Below are positions 55,040 to 64,000 of a stretch of 64,000 bases of DNA, one piece after another. The notes under the pieces are model-generated. The model searched no databases and had not been told where the DNA came from. It saw only the letters and a list, made by a program, of their open reading frames with translations. The first letter of the stretch is position 1. Every line of letters starts with the position of its first letter. This DNA is from Cupriavidus sp. EM10 (GTDB taxonomy: Bacteria > Pseudomonadota > Gammaproteobacteria > Burkholderiales > Burkholderiaceae): the NCBI RefSeq assembly GCF_018729255.1, contig NZ_CP076061.1:868001-932000 (forward strand). Reading direction: 5' to 3'. The position numbers were made by a program, and so were the translations under genes.

Positions 55040-58000
55040 TCAGGCCGGTTGCCTTTCCCCGCCCGACTGCGGCTTCAGGTCGCTCAACGCTTCCAGCAAC
55101 TCCTGGAAATCCAGCGGCTTGGCCAGATGCAGGTTGTATCCGGCTTCGCGCGCGGCGCGGGCATCCTCGTTGTGGTCGCGTCCGGTAAGCGCCACCGCCC
55201 AGACGTTTGCCCAGCGGCTGTCCTGGCGAATAGTCCGCATCAGCGCGTAGCCATCCATGTCGGGCAGGCCAATATCCGAGACGATCGCGTCCACCGATAC
55301 GTCGCCCAGCATCTGCAGCGTTTCCGCCGCCGACGTCGCCACGCTCACGGTTGCGCCTTCCAGCCCCAGCAGTTCGGCGAGGGCGGCCGAGGTGTCGCGG
55401 TCGCCTTCCACCAGCAGGATTCGCAGGCCGGCAATGCTCTGCGTATGATCGGCACCGTCCGCGTTCGACGCCACCTCGGCGGGCGCCGCCGGAAGCCAGA
55501 CCGTCAGCGTGGTGCCCTGGCCCAGTCCGTCCGATTTGGCGGTCACCCTGCCGCCGTGCATCTTGGCGAGCTGCTTGACCAGTGCCAGGCCAATCCCCAG
55601 GCCGCCACGCGCCCGGTCGCGGCCGCCTTGCCGGTACATGTCGAAGACGTAAGGCAGCAGCGCGGCGTCGATGCCCTGGCCGTTGTCGCTCACTTCGAGG
55701 CGCAGCATCCGGCCTTCCTGCGACAGCCGCAAATCGATCTGCCCATTCTTGTCCGAGAACTTCAGCGCGTTGGAAACCAGATTCCACAGAATCTGTTCGC
55801 AGCGAATACGATCGACCAGTGCGATGGCCGGGCGGTCCGGCAGGCTCAGCCGCATCGTGATGCCGCGATCGCCCACATCCTGCTCGCAGGTGCGGGCCAC
55901 GCTCTCCAGCATCTCGCCCAGGTCGACACGCGACACGTCCAGCGCCAGCTTGCCAGTCTGCACGCGGGACAGATCCAGCAGATCGTCGATGATCTGCGCC
56001 TGGCTGCGCACGGCCTGGCGAATCGCGCCGGCCGCTTCGCGCACTGCGGCGACGTTGCGCACCTCGGGCAGGCGCGGCAGCATTTCGGCCTTGACGCCGA
56101 TCAGGTTCAGCGGATGCTTCAGCTCGTGCGAAAGCACGGCGATGAACTCGTCCTTAAGCTGGTTGGCATTGAGCGCCTGCTCGCGCGCCGCCTGCTCCTT
56201 GGCCAGCGCATCGCGGCTGGCGTCCTCGTGGAGCTTGCGCGACGTGAGATCGCGGACGATCTTGGCAAATCCGCTGAACGACGTATCCATGATCGGGGTG
56301 ACCACCCCGCTGCAATACACCCGGCGGCCATCCTTGGTGCGATACCAGCGCTCGTCGTCGGCACGGCCTTCCTTCATCGCGGTTTCCCGCTCGTGGGCCG
56401 GCACGAATACCTGGCGATCGCTGGCTTCGTAGATCACTTCGACGCTCTTGCCGACGAGTTCGTCTTCCGTGTAGCCGAAGATCCGCTCCGCCCCCGCGTT
56501 CCAGCTCACGATCAGGCCTTCGCGATCCTGGATGATGATCGCGTAGTCCTTGGTCGACTGCGCCACCAGGCGCAGCCGCTGCGCCCCAGCGCGGGCAGCC
56601 TCCTCGGCCTGATGGCGATCCGTCACGTCGATCAGCGTGATCACCGCGCCATCGATATGGTCGTCCGCCGTGCGATACGGCAGCAGCCGCATCAGGTACC
56701 AGCGGCCGGCCTCGCTCTGGATCTCGCGCTCGGTCAGCCTCAGCGACTGGAACGACTGGCGCACGTCATCGACCAGGGTCGGGTAGCGCAGCGAGTGCGT
56801 GATGTGAAACAGCGAGCGGCCCAGGTCCGAGTCGATCAGGTTGAAAATGGCCGTCGCGTTCGGCGTGAAACGCTTGATCCGGATTTCCTTGTCAACGAAG
56901 ACCGTGGCGATTTCGCTGGACGCGATGATGTTGTGCAGGTCATCGTTGGCCTTGGCCGTGTCCTCGATCCGTGCCTGCATCTCGGCGTTGGCCGTGGTCA
57001 GTTCCTCGTTGACCGACTGCAGTTCTTCCTTGCTGCTTTCGAGCTCCTCGCTGGTCGACCGCAGTTCCTCGTTGATCGCCTGCAACTCTTCGTTGGACGC
57101 CTTCAGTTCCTCCACCGACGTCTCGTACTGCTCGATGATCGTCGCCAGCTGCTCGCGGCTGTGCTGGAGCTCGAGCTCCAGCTGCGCCAGCACGGGGTCC
57201 TGCCCCGATGCCGCCGCCAGTTCCTCTTCGGTCATGTGCCCGGCGACTTCGTCGAAGACCACCAGCAGGAAATCGGCATTGGCTACCTTGTCGTGGAACG
57301 GCCGCACCGTCATGCTGATCCACGAGACGTTGGGATCGTGGTCCCACTTGACCTTGCGCGCTTCCACGCTGGTGCCGGTCTGCAGCGCCCGGAAGATCGC
57401 CGTGCGCAGATCGAGCCGGAGTTCGGGCAGCACCAGCGTCATGATGTTCGTGGTCAGTTCGCCACCAACGTGACGCAGGAACCGGCCCGCATTATCGGAC
57501 AGGTGCACCACGTTCGATTCGCGATCGATGATGACGCTCGGCGGGGAATACGTCTCCAGCGCGCGCTGGTGCAGCTCAGTCAGCGAGAAGCTGCGCTGGG
57601 GCGAGCTGGCCGTGGCGCGCAGCGGTATGGTGACGGTCGGACGGTCTTCCGTCGGGCCGGTATCGGCCGGCGTCAGCACCGGAAAGCCGATCGGCGGCTT
57701 CGCTCGCTGCGACACGGCGCGGGCGCGATAGACCCGCCATTTCTTGTCCACCACCGCGAACAGGTCGTCGGCGGCATCGGCCGATTCCGCCGTGCCCAGG
57801 AACAGCAGCCCGTTCGGGCGCAGGGCGAAGTGGAACAGCTCGAGGATCTGCCGCTGGACCGCCCGCTCCAGGTAGATCAGCACATTGCGGCACGAAATCA
57901 GGTCCAGGTGCGAGAACGGCGGATCGCGCAGCAGGCTGTGCGGCGCGAACAGGATACGTTCGCGCACCGCCTTGCTGATGGCGTAGTGGGCGCCCTCGCG

Positions 58001-59215
58001 CGTGAAATAGCGCTGCAGCAGCGGGGGCGGCACATCGTTGGCAATCGACAGCGGATACGATCCCGTGCGCGCCCGGCCGATGGCCGCCACGTCGATGTCG
58101 GTCGCGAACACCTGGATGGGCCGGGCGGACGCCGCGGCCTCGCGTGCCTGGGCCAGCAGGATCGAGATGGAATAGGCTTCCTCGCCCGTGGCGCACCCCG
58201 CCACCCACACCCGCACCTGATCGTCATCGCCCAGCTTCCCGTCGAAAAGCGTGGGGATCATCTCCTGCTCGAGGAAATCGAAAGCCTCGCTATCCCGGAA
58301 GAACTGGGTGACGCCGATCAGCATGTCGCCCAGCAACGCGCTGGCCTCGTCGGGCGTCGCGCGCAGGAAATCGCGATAGGCCGCCAGGTCGCTCTGGCCG
58401 TTGAACTGCATGCGGCGCTCGATCCGGCGCAGCACCGTGGCCCGCTTGTAGAAGCGGAAATCGTGCCCCGTGCGCACGCGCAGATGCATCAGGATCTCGG
58501 ACAAGGCGCGTTCGGCACCGGTTCTCGGCGGGTGCCCGACTTCGTGCGCCTCGGCTTCCAGCACGGCATCCTGCGGCTCGATCCGCTGAACATTCTCCCA
58601 GAGCTCCATCAGCCGCTGCGGGAACTCGGCAGCCGGCAATACGATATCGACCCAGCCGGCCGCGATGGCGGACCGCGGCATTTCCGGATGTTCGGCGTCG
58701 TCCGGCGACTGCGCCATCGTCAGGCCGCCCACCTCGCGGACAGGGCCCAGCCCGATCGTGCCATCGGACCCCGAACCGGACAGCACGATGGCGATCGCGC
58801 GTCGGTCGTGGGCGTCGGCCAGGGTGCGGAAGAAATGGTCGATGGCAAACGGGCGCCCGAAGCTGCTCGGCTGCTCGATCACCCGCAGGCATCCGTCCGA
58901 CATCTCGATATGGGTGCCGGGCGCCACCACGTAGATGTGGTTTTCCTGGATCGGCACCGTGGCGCGGACCTCGCTGACCGGCATGGTCGTCACGCGCTGA
59001 AGCAGCGCCGCAACCTGGCTTTCCAGGTCCGGCGCCAGATGAACCACGACGACGAACGCCATGTTCATGTGCCCGGGCGCATGCTGGAAGAAGGTTTGCA
59101 GGGCTTTCAGTCCACCTGCCGACGCACCCAGCCCTACCACAGGGAAATGCAAGGTACTCTTTACGGCGCCCGTCGGATTTCCCACCTTCTTCTCCTTGAG
59201 TTTTTTCCCTGCCAT
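55040..59215 (-). CDS. CheB-CheR-PAS-histidine kinase-receiver hybrid
   Basis: A 1391-residue hybrid. The start is ATG 59215 behind a strong GGGGAGGA site; a GTG 54 bases upstream has none. Order of domains: CheB methylesterase at about 15-205 (GLGASAGGLKALQTFF, SGSGSDGTIGL), and CheR methyltransferase at about 218-488 (VAGCATGEEAYSISILL, ISCRNVLIYL). A PAS-like region is followed by a coiled coil (about 667-752, repeated EEL units such as SNEELQAINEELRSTSEEL), then two PAS domains. The HisKA (VLSHELKHPLNLI, His near 1030), HATPase (NLVSNALKFSDKNG, GGLGIGLALVKQLAKMHGG) and receiver (IVSDIGLPDMDGYALM) close the protein. No TM helix is visible. It is upstream of the separate CheB-zinc ribbon gene. 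Confidence 0.92.
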   Translation of the reverse strand: MAGKKLKEKKVGNPTGAVKSTLHFPVVGLGASAGGLKALQTFFQHAPGHMNMAFVVVVHLAPDLESQVAALLQRVTTMPVSEVRATVPIQENHIYVVAPGTHIEMSDGCLRVIEQPSSFGRPFAIDHFFRTLADAHDRRAIAIVLSGSGSDGTIGLGPVREVGGLTMAQSPDDAEHPEMPRSAIAAGWVDIVLPAAEFPQRLMELWENVQRIEPQDAVLEAEAHEVGHPPRTGAERALSEILMHLRVRTGHDFRFYKRATVLRRIERRMQFNGQSDLAAYRDFLRATPDEASALLGDMLIGVTQFFRDSEAFDFLEQEMIPTLFDGKLGDDDQVRVWVAGCATGEEAYSISILLAQAREAAASARPIQVFATDIDVAAIGRARTGSYPLSIANDVPPPLLQRYFTREGAHYAISKAVRERILFAPHSLLRDPPFSHLDLISCRNVLIYLERAVQRQILELFHFALRPNGLLFLGTAESADAADDLFAVVDKKWRVYRARAVSQRAKPPIGFPVLTPADTGPTEDRPTVTIPLRATASSPQRSFSLTELHQRALETYSPPSVIIDRESNVVHLSDNAGRFLRHVGGELTTNIMTLVLPELRLDLRTAIFRALQTGTSVEARKVKWDHDPNVSWISMTVRPFHDKVANADFLLVVFDEVAGHMTEEELAAASGQDPVLAQLELELQHSREQLATIIEQYETSVEELKASNEELQAINEELRSTSEELESSKEELQSVNEELTTANAEMQARIEDTAKANDDLHNIIASSEIATVFVDKEIRIKRFTPNATAIFNLIDSDLGRSLFHITHSLRYPTLVDDVRQSFQSLRLTEREIQSEAGRWYLMRLLPYRTADDHIDGAVITLIDVTDRHQAEEAARAGAQRLRLVAQSTKDYAIIIQDREGLIVSWNAGAERIFGYTEDELVGKSVEVIYEASDRQVFVPAHERETAMKEGRADDERWYRTKDGRRVYCSGVVTPIMDTSFSGFAKIVRDLTSRKLHEDASRDALAKEQAAREQALNANQLKDEFIAVLSHELKHPLNLIGVKAEMLPRLPEVRNVAAVREAAGAIRQAVRSQAQIIDDLLDLSRVQTGKLALDVSRVDLGEMLESVARTCEQDVGDRGITMRLSLPDRPAIALVDRIRCEQILWNLVSNALKFSDKNGQIDLRLSQEGRMLRLEVSDNGQGIDAALLPYVFDMYRQGGRDRARGGLGIGLALVKQLAKMHGGRVTAKSDGLGQGTTLTVWLPAAPAEVASNADGADHTQSIAGLRILLVEGDRDTSAALAELLGLEGATVSVATSAAETLQMLGDVSVDAIVSDIGLPDMDGYALMRTIRQDSRWANVWAVALTGRDHNEDARAAREAGYNLHLAKPLDFQELLEALSDLKPQSGGERQPA

Positions 59216-59310
59216 ATATCCTCCCCTGCCACGCCCGTCCAGCGGGCTGAACGACGCATCCGAAGGCACGATCGGGGCTCATTGTAGCGTCCCGGTCGCT
59301 GCGCAAGCCC

Positions 59311-60390
59311 CTATCTGGGCGCGGCGCCAGTCTTTCGGTCCGTGCCGGTATCCGGCTGATCCGGAACGATGCGCCGGTCGACGATCAGTCGTCGCCACCG
59401 GTTCAGTTCCCGTTCGATAAACGCCTGGAAATCCGATGGGCCCGCGTGCAGCACCTTGAATCCGTAGCCGGCCAGCACCTCGTTGAGAGACAGCTCTGAC
59501 AGCACCTGCCGGATGGCCAGATCGAGCGTCTCGACCCTGTCCACGGGCGTCCCCTTCGGCGCCAGCACGCCGTACCAGCCGGTGACGAACACGTTGTGCA
59601 CGCCGGCTTCGGCGAATGTCGGCGTGTCGGGGGCAATGGCCAGCCGCGTGTCGCTGGCCACCGCCAACGCGCGCAATTTGCCAGAACTGACATACCTGAG
59701 GCTGTCGGCCCCCGCAAACACGGCGTCCACGGCGCCGCTCATGGCGGCCATGACGGACGGGACACCGCCGTGATACGGGACGTGCGTGACCCGGATGCCG
59801 GTTGCCTGCGCAAACATCTCGATGGCCAGGTGGCTGGTATTGCCAAAGCCCGATGACGATATGGTCACCGTGTCCGGGTGCGCCCTGGCATGCGCCACCA
59901 GGTCGGATACCGAGGCAAACCGGGAATTGGGCCCGACATAGAGCACCAGCGGCTGCTTGGCGACAAGGGAGACCGGCTGGAAATCCCGCACCGGGTCGTA
60001 GCCCGCCGATTGGCTCACGAGCGGCCCGATCGCATAGGCGGCCAGCGCCAGCACCAGCGTGTAGCCATCGGCCCTGGAACGCTGTACGTACCTCAGCGCA
60101 ATCTGGCCGCCAGCGCCTGGCTTGTACTCGAGCACGACCGGGATTCCCAGGCGCTTCTGCAGGCCGGCACCCAGCGGACGCGCCATCAGGTCCGCTGGCC
60201 CTCCGGGCGGATAGGGCACGATGATCGTCATCGGCTGATCGGGGTACGCGGCCCACGCCGGCTGCGCCGACAGCAGCGCCGCCGCCCACAGCGCCCGCAC
60301 CCAGCCGCGCCGCGCCGCCAGGCCGGACGGCCCTGCCCGGCGGATCCAGCCCGAGACGCGGTCGATCGCGGCAAGCAGTACAAATCGCAT
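59311..60390 (-). CDS. Bug-family (TctC-like) periplasmic solute-binding protein
   Basis: A 359-residue protein with a long basic N-region and a signal core (WVRALWAAALLSAQPAWAA). I chose ATG 60390 (GGAAAAG upstream). The mature protein begins YPDQPMTIIVPYPPGGPADL, the Bug signature. Other blocks are VVLEYKPGAGGQIALRYV, SSSGFGNTSHLAIEMF, VPYHGGVPSVMAAMSGAVDA and WYGVLAPKGTPVDRV. Bug proteins bind carboxylates for tripartite tricarboxylate transporters or act as orphan binders; no TctAB genes are visible here. It is divergent from the second giant sensor gene, with 172 bases between. Confidence 0.88.
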   Translation of the reverse strand: MRFVLLAAIDRVSGWIRRAGPSGLAARRGWVRALWAAALLSAQPAWAAYPDQPMTIIVPYPPGGPADLMARPLGAGLQKRLGIPVVLEYKPGAGGQIALRYVQRSRADGYTLVLALAAYAIGPLVSQSAGYDPVRDFQPVSLVAKQPLVLYVGPNSRFASVSDLVAHARAHPDTVTISSSGFGNTSHLAIEMFAQATGIRVTHVPYHGGVPSVMAAMSGAVDAVFAGADSLRYVSSGKLRALAVASDTRLAIAPDTPTFAEAGVHNVFVTGWYGVLAPKGTPVDRVETLDLAIRQVLSELSLNEVLAGYGFKVLHAGPSDFQAFIERELNRWRRLIVDRRIVPDQPDTGTDRKTGAAPR

Positions 60391-60562
60391 TCTTTTCCGA
60401 AAGGCTGGGGCGCGGGGCGCCATGGTCGAGGGCAGGTCGGCGGACAAATCTCCGGACGAGATCATACGCCGGCCGGCCATGGGCGATTTGATAATATCTG
60501 GCCAGCCTGCGGCGCCCCCCTGACCCCACGGGCTTTCCTTTCGCCCATTCTTCAGCATCGCG

Positions 60563-63500
60563 ATGTTTTCCATGTTCTTCCCCAAGGCCGGCGTCGGCCT
60601 CGGCTTCGATTCCACGTGGGACGCAGGCGACCGGCTGATCGGGCGGGGCTGGCTGTCACACGACGATGGCGGCAAGACGCGCGTCCTGGGCGTGTGGGCC
60701 GCTGACAGTCACCGCACGCCTGCCACGCTCGACCGGCTGGCCAACGAATACGCGCTGCGCGAGGACCTCGACGCCAGCTGGGCCGCCCGCCCGCAGACGC
60801 TGCTGCGCGAGCGTGACGCCGCGGTGCTGCTGCTGGAGGATCCCGGCGGCGCCCCCTCGCCGACCTGCTGGGGGAGCCGATGGACCCGGCGTCGTTCCTC
60901 GACGTCGCCATGGCGATGACCCACGCCGTGGGCAAGCTCCACCAGCGTGGACTGATCCACAAGGACCTGAAACCCGCCCATTTCCTGGTAGCAGCGGACC
61001 CGAACCGGGCCTGGCTGATCGGCTTCGGCATCGCGTCGCGGGTGCCGCGCGGGGGCGATGCGCTGCCGGAAGCCAGTGAAATCGCCGGCACGCTCGCCTA
61101 CATGGCGCCGGAGCAGACCGGCCGGATGAATCGGGCCATCGATACGCGAAGCGACCTGTATTCGCTGGGCGTCACGTTCTACCAGATGCTTACCGGCGCG
61201 CTGCCGTTCGTCGGCGCAGAGCCCATCGACTGGGTCCACGCCCACCTGGCGCGTGCGCCGCAGCCACCGGCCGGGCGCATCGCTACGGTGCCCGCGATGC
61301 TGTCGGACCTGGTCATGAAGCTCCTGGCCAAGGCGCCCGAGGAGCGCTATCAGACCGCTGCCGGACTGCTGCGCGACCTGGAGCGCTGTCAGCAGGCACT
61401 GCGCATGCATGGCGCCATCGCGCCGTTCAGGCTCGGCCAAGGCGACCTGTCGGACATCTTCGCCATACGCGACTACCTCTATGGCCGCGAACAGACCGAA
61501 GCGATGCTGGCGGCCACGTTCGACCGGGTGGCGTCTACGGGCTGCAGCGAGATCGTCATGGTGTCCGGACATTCGGGCGTCGGCAAGACATCGGTCATGC
61601 AGGCGTTCGCGCGGACTGTCGCGGGGCGCGGCGGCATCCAGGCCACCGGCAAGTCGGACGCGCCGGCCGACGCATCGATCGACGCCCCGGCCGACGCCAA
61701 CGCCCGGCTGCCCTATGCCACGCTGGCGCAAGCGCTGCGCGGCCTGCTGCGGGAATGGCTGGCATTGGAGCCAGCCGATCTGGCGCCATGGCGCGACGTC
61801 ATCGCCGAAGCCCTTGGGCCCAACGCCGGCCTGCTGGTGCCTCTGCTCCCCGAGCTGGGAAGGATGCTGGGCCCGCTGCCCTGGCTGCCCGACACGCAGT
61901 CGCGCGAGGCCGGACCGCGCCTTCACCTGGCGCTGCACAGCCTGCTGACGGCGCTGGCTCACGCCGCCCAGCCGCTGACGCTGTGCTTCGACGACATCCA
62001 GTGGCTGGACACCGAGACCGCCACGCTGCTGCACCAGCTGCTGACCGACCCGGCCACCACGAGCCTGCTGGTGGTCTGCGCCTATCGCAGTCACGAGGTC
62101 GACGACGGCCACACCGTGACGCGCTGCGTCGCCGCGTTGCGCACGGACGGTGCCAGCGTGGCGCACATCGAACTGGGCTGTCTCGACGAAACCAACCTGC
62201 ATCGGCTCGTGGCGGAAGCGCTCCATTGCGATATCGAGGCCAGCGCGCCGCTGGCACGCCTGGTCCTGGAAAAGACCGCCGGCAACCCGTTCTTCGCCAC
62301 CCAGTTCCTGAGCGAATTGGCCAGCGAAGGCTTGCTGGCCTTCGACCACAGCGCGGCGCGCTGGACCTGGGATCTCGGCCAGATCGCCGCAAAGGGCTTC
62401 ACCGACAACGTCGTGGCGCTGATGATCGGGCGGATCGGCCGGCTTCCCGCCGCCACCCGCGCCGCACTGAAGCTGCTGGCCTGCCTGGGCAACGACACCT
62501 CGGTCGACATGCTGGCGCACGGCTGGATGCGCGACCCCGGCGAACTCGACCCGGCGATCCGCGACGCGTTGCACGCAGGCCTGGTCTCCCTGAAGGATCA
62601 CAGGCTGCGCTTTCGTCACGACCGTATCCTGGAAGCCGCCTACGCGCGCATACCCGAGCCCGATCGCCAGGCGTTCCACCTGCGCCTTGGCCGCCTGCTG
62701 CTGGACCGTACGCCGCCGGAGGCAATCGGGGCCAATGTCTTCACGATCGTTGGACAGCTGAACCGGGCGGCCGACCTGATCGACGTCCGGGAAGAGCGCG
62801 ACCGGCTTGCGGAACTGAACCTGGCCGCCGGCCTGCGCGCCAAAGCCGCCTGCGCCAATACCGCCGCGCTGCACTATCTGTCGGCCGGGCTCGCATTGCT
62901 CGGCGATGATGCGTGGCAGCGATGCGAGGCGCTGGCGTTCGCGCTGACGCAGCATACGGCCGAATGCGAGTTCCTGACCGGCGATTCCGCGCGCGCCGAA
63001 CAACGGCTGGACATGCTGGCCGCGCGTACGTCGTCGTTGACCGCGCTGGCGATTGTCACGCAACTGCAACTCGGCCTGCTGCTCACGGGCGGACGCCGCG
63101 TCGAAGCCGTGAGGGTGGGCCTTGCCTACCTGCGCCGTGCCGGCATCGACTGGTTTACGCATCCCGCCCCTTCCGTCGTGGCGCAGGAAGAAGCGCTGCT
63201 GGCAGGGCTGCTGGACGGCCGGGAGATCCCCACGCTTGCCACATTGCCGTGCATGACCGACGCTGGCGGCCTGGCCACGATGCGGGTGCTCACGGCGCTG
63301 CTGCAGCCGGCCTGGTACACCGACGACCACCTGCGCACGCTGGTCATCCTGCGCATGGTCAACCTGAGCATCACCCTTGGAAACAGCGAAGAATCGTGCC
63401 TGGCCTACGCGTGGCTGGCGATGCTGCGCACGGCGGCGTCGACGGACGACACCGCGGGCGTGGCATTCCAGCGCCTGGCGCTCGCCCTGGCCGAGGTACG

Positions 63501-64000
63501 CGGCGTCGAACGGATGCGCGCCCGCGTGTACCAGGTGGTCGGTGGCAACCTGCTGCATTGGACCCAGCCGCTGCGCGTGGCGCGCGGGCTGCTGGGCCAG
63601 GCGCTGGAACTGACCGCGCAGATCGGCGACCTGACCTACGCCGCCTACATCCGCAGCAACATGATGACCCACGCACTCGCCATCGGCGACCCGCTCGGGC
63701 GCGTGCAGCACGATGCCGATTCGGGCAGCGTCTTCGCGTGGGGACCGCGCTTCGCGCTGGTCGAGGATCGCCTTGCGGCACAGCGCCAACTGGTGCGGAC
63801 GCTGCGCGGGCTGACGCCCGTATTCGGATGCTTCGACGCGCGCGACTTCAGCGAGGCCGCATTCGAAGCCCGCCTGGGCGGCGACGTGGGGCTGCGCCTT
63901 GCCGCGTGCTGGTACTGGATCCGCAAGTTGCAGGCGCGCTACCTGGCCGGCGAGGCCGCCGAGGCGCTTGAAGCGTCCGAGCGCGCACGCACGCTGCTGT
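60563..64000 (+). CDS. second giant pseudokinase - STAND ATPase sensor, frameshifted and cut by window end
   Basis: A homologue of the 43726-49269 sensor. It begins MFSMFFPKAGVGLGFDSTWD and loses frame at CCCCC 60852-60856; one added C continues LADLLGEPMDPASFLDVAMA and stays open to the window end. The kinase-fold region has HKDLKPAHFL near residue 132, so the catalytic Asp is kept, but Asn is His and DFG reads GFG near 153. AYMAPEQTGR is intact. The STAND ATPase has Walker A SGHSGVGKTS near 335 and Walker B LCFDDIQW near 476, followed by helical repeats. Any GAF, PAS or histidine kinase domains would lie beyond 64000. It is divergent from the Bug gene. The role is inferred from the full-length relative. 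Confidence 0.85.

Noticed and set aside
1..64000. CRISPR array, tRNA, rRNA, insertion sequence or prophage
   Set aside because: I saw no regular direct repeats with spacers, no cloverleaf, no rRNA stretch, no transposase or integrase and no large terminal repeats. A formal search could still find a short RNA.

Overview
The window is about 66-68% G+C by eye, with dense genes in short operons and strong third-position G/C. It fits a beta-proteobacterium of the Burkholderiaceae, most likely Cupriavidus or a close relative. The reasons are the czcCBA-type metal-efflux operon, a Gram-negative trimeric porin of the beta-proteobacterial type, a Bug-family solute-binding protein, a PHB-depolymerase-like esterase, FixJ-type regulators and a quinone-dependent pyruvate dehydrogenase. 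I see no rRNA, tRNA, insertion sequence, phage gene or CRISPR array. The genus call is inference.

Layout. 0.3-3.1 kb: a DUF883 membrane protein and a divergent LysR regulator/MFS transporter pair. 3.2-7.1 kb: an Ivy-like periplasmic protein translationally coupled to a large autotransporter. 7.1-12.8 kb (minus): czcC-czcB-czcA-like heavy-metal RND efflux, ending in a clear terminator. 13.1-15.1 kb (minus): a CitE-like lyase and a class III CoA-transferase. 15.3-19.6 kb: an emrB-emrA-outer membrane factor tripartite drug exporter whose start and stop codons overlap. 19.7-25.7 kb: a TauE/SafE exporter, a RES-type toxin-antitoxin pair, a DUF938 methyltransferase, a Tat-exported PhoX phosphatase with a candidate Pho box, a YigZ/IMPACT protein and a ferredoxin. 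25.7-32.9 kb: a PHB-depolymerase-like esterase, an atypical P450 with a small ABM-fold partner, two c-di-GMP enzymes and a 37-residue membrane peptide.

The last half is dominated by signalling. An Hsp70-like YegD protein and a FixJ-type regulator precede an operon-like run: YcaC-like hydrolase, Tat-exported haloperoxidase-like hydrolase, Tat-exported amidohydrolase, DoxX, MFS_3 exporter, XapX and porin. This is followed by a single-domain receiver, an 1847-residue pseudokinase/STAND-ATPase/GAF/PAS/histidine kinase, PoxB, a second FixJ-type regulator, a Tat-exported Asp-nucleophile hydrolase, CheB with a zinc ribbon, a CheB-CheR-PAS-kinase-receiver hybrid, a Bug protein, and a second giant pseudokinase/ATPase sensor cut by the window end. 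A short sequence, ATACCAAG, recurs in three intergenic regions of this half and may be the operator that ties the regulators to the exported hydrolases.

Eight genes carry nine one-base frameshifts, each at a G or C run of three to five, and each is repaired by adding one G or C. This points to homopolymer under-calling in the sequence, not gene decay, so I treat these genes as probably intact.
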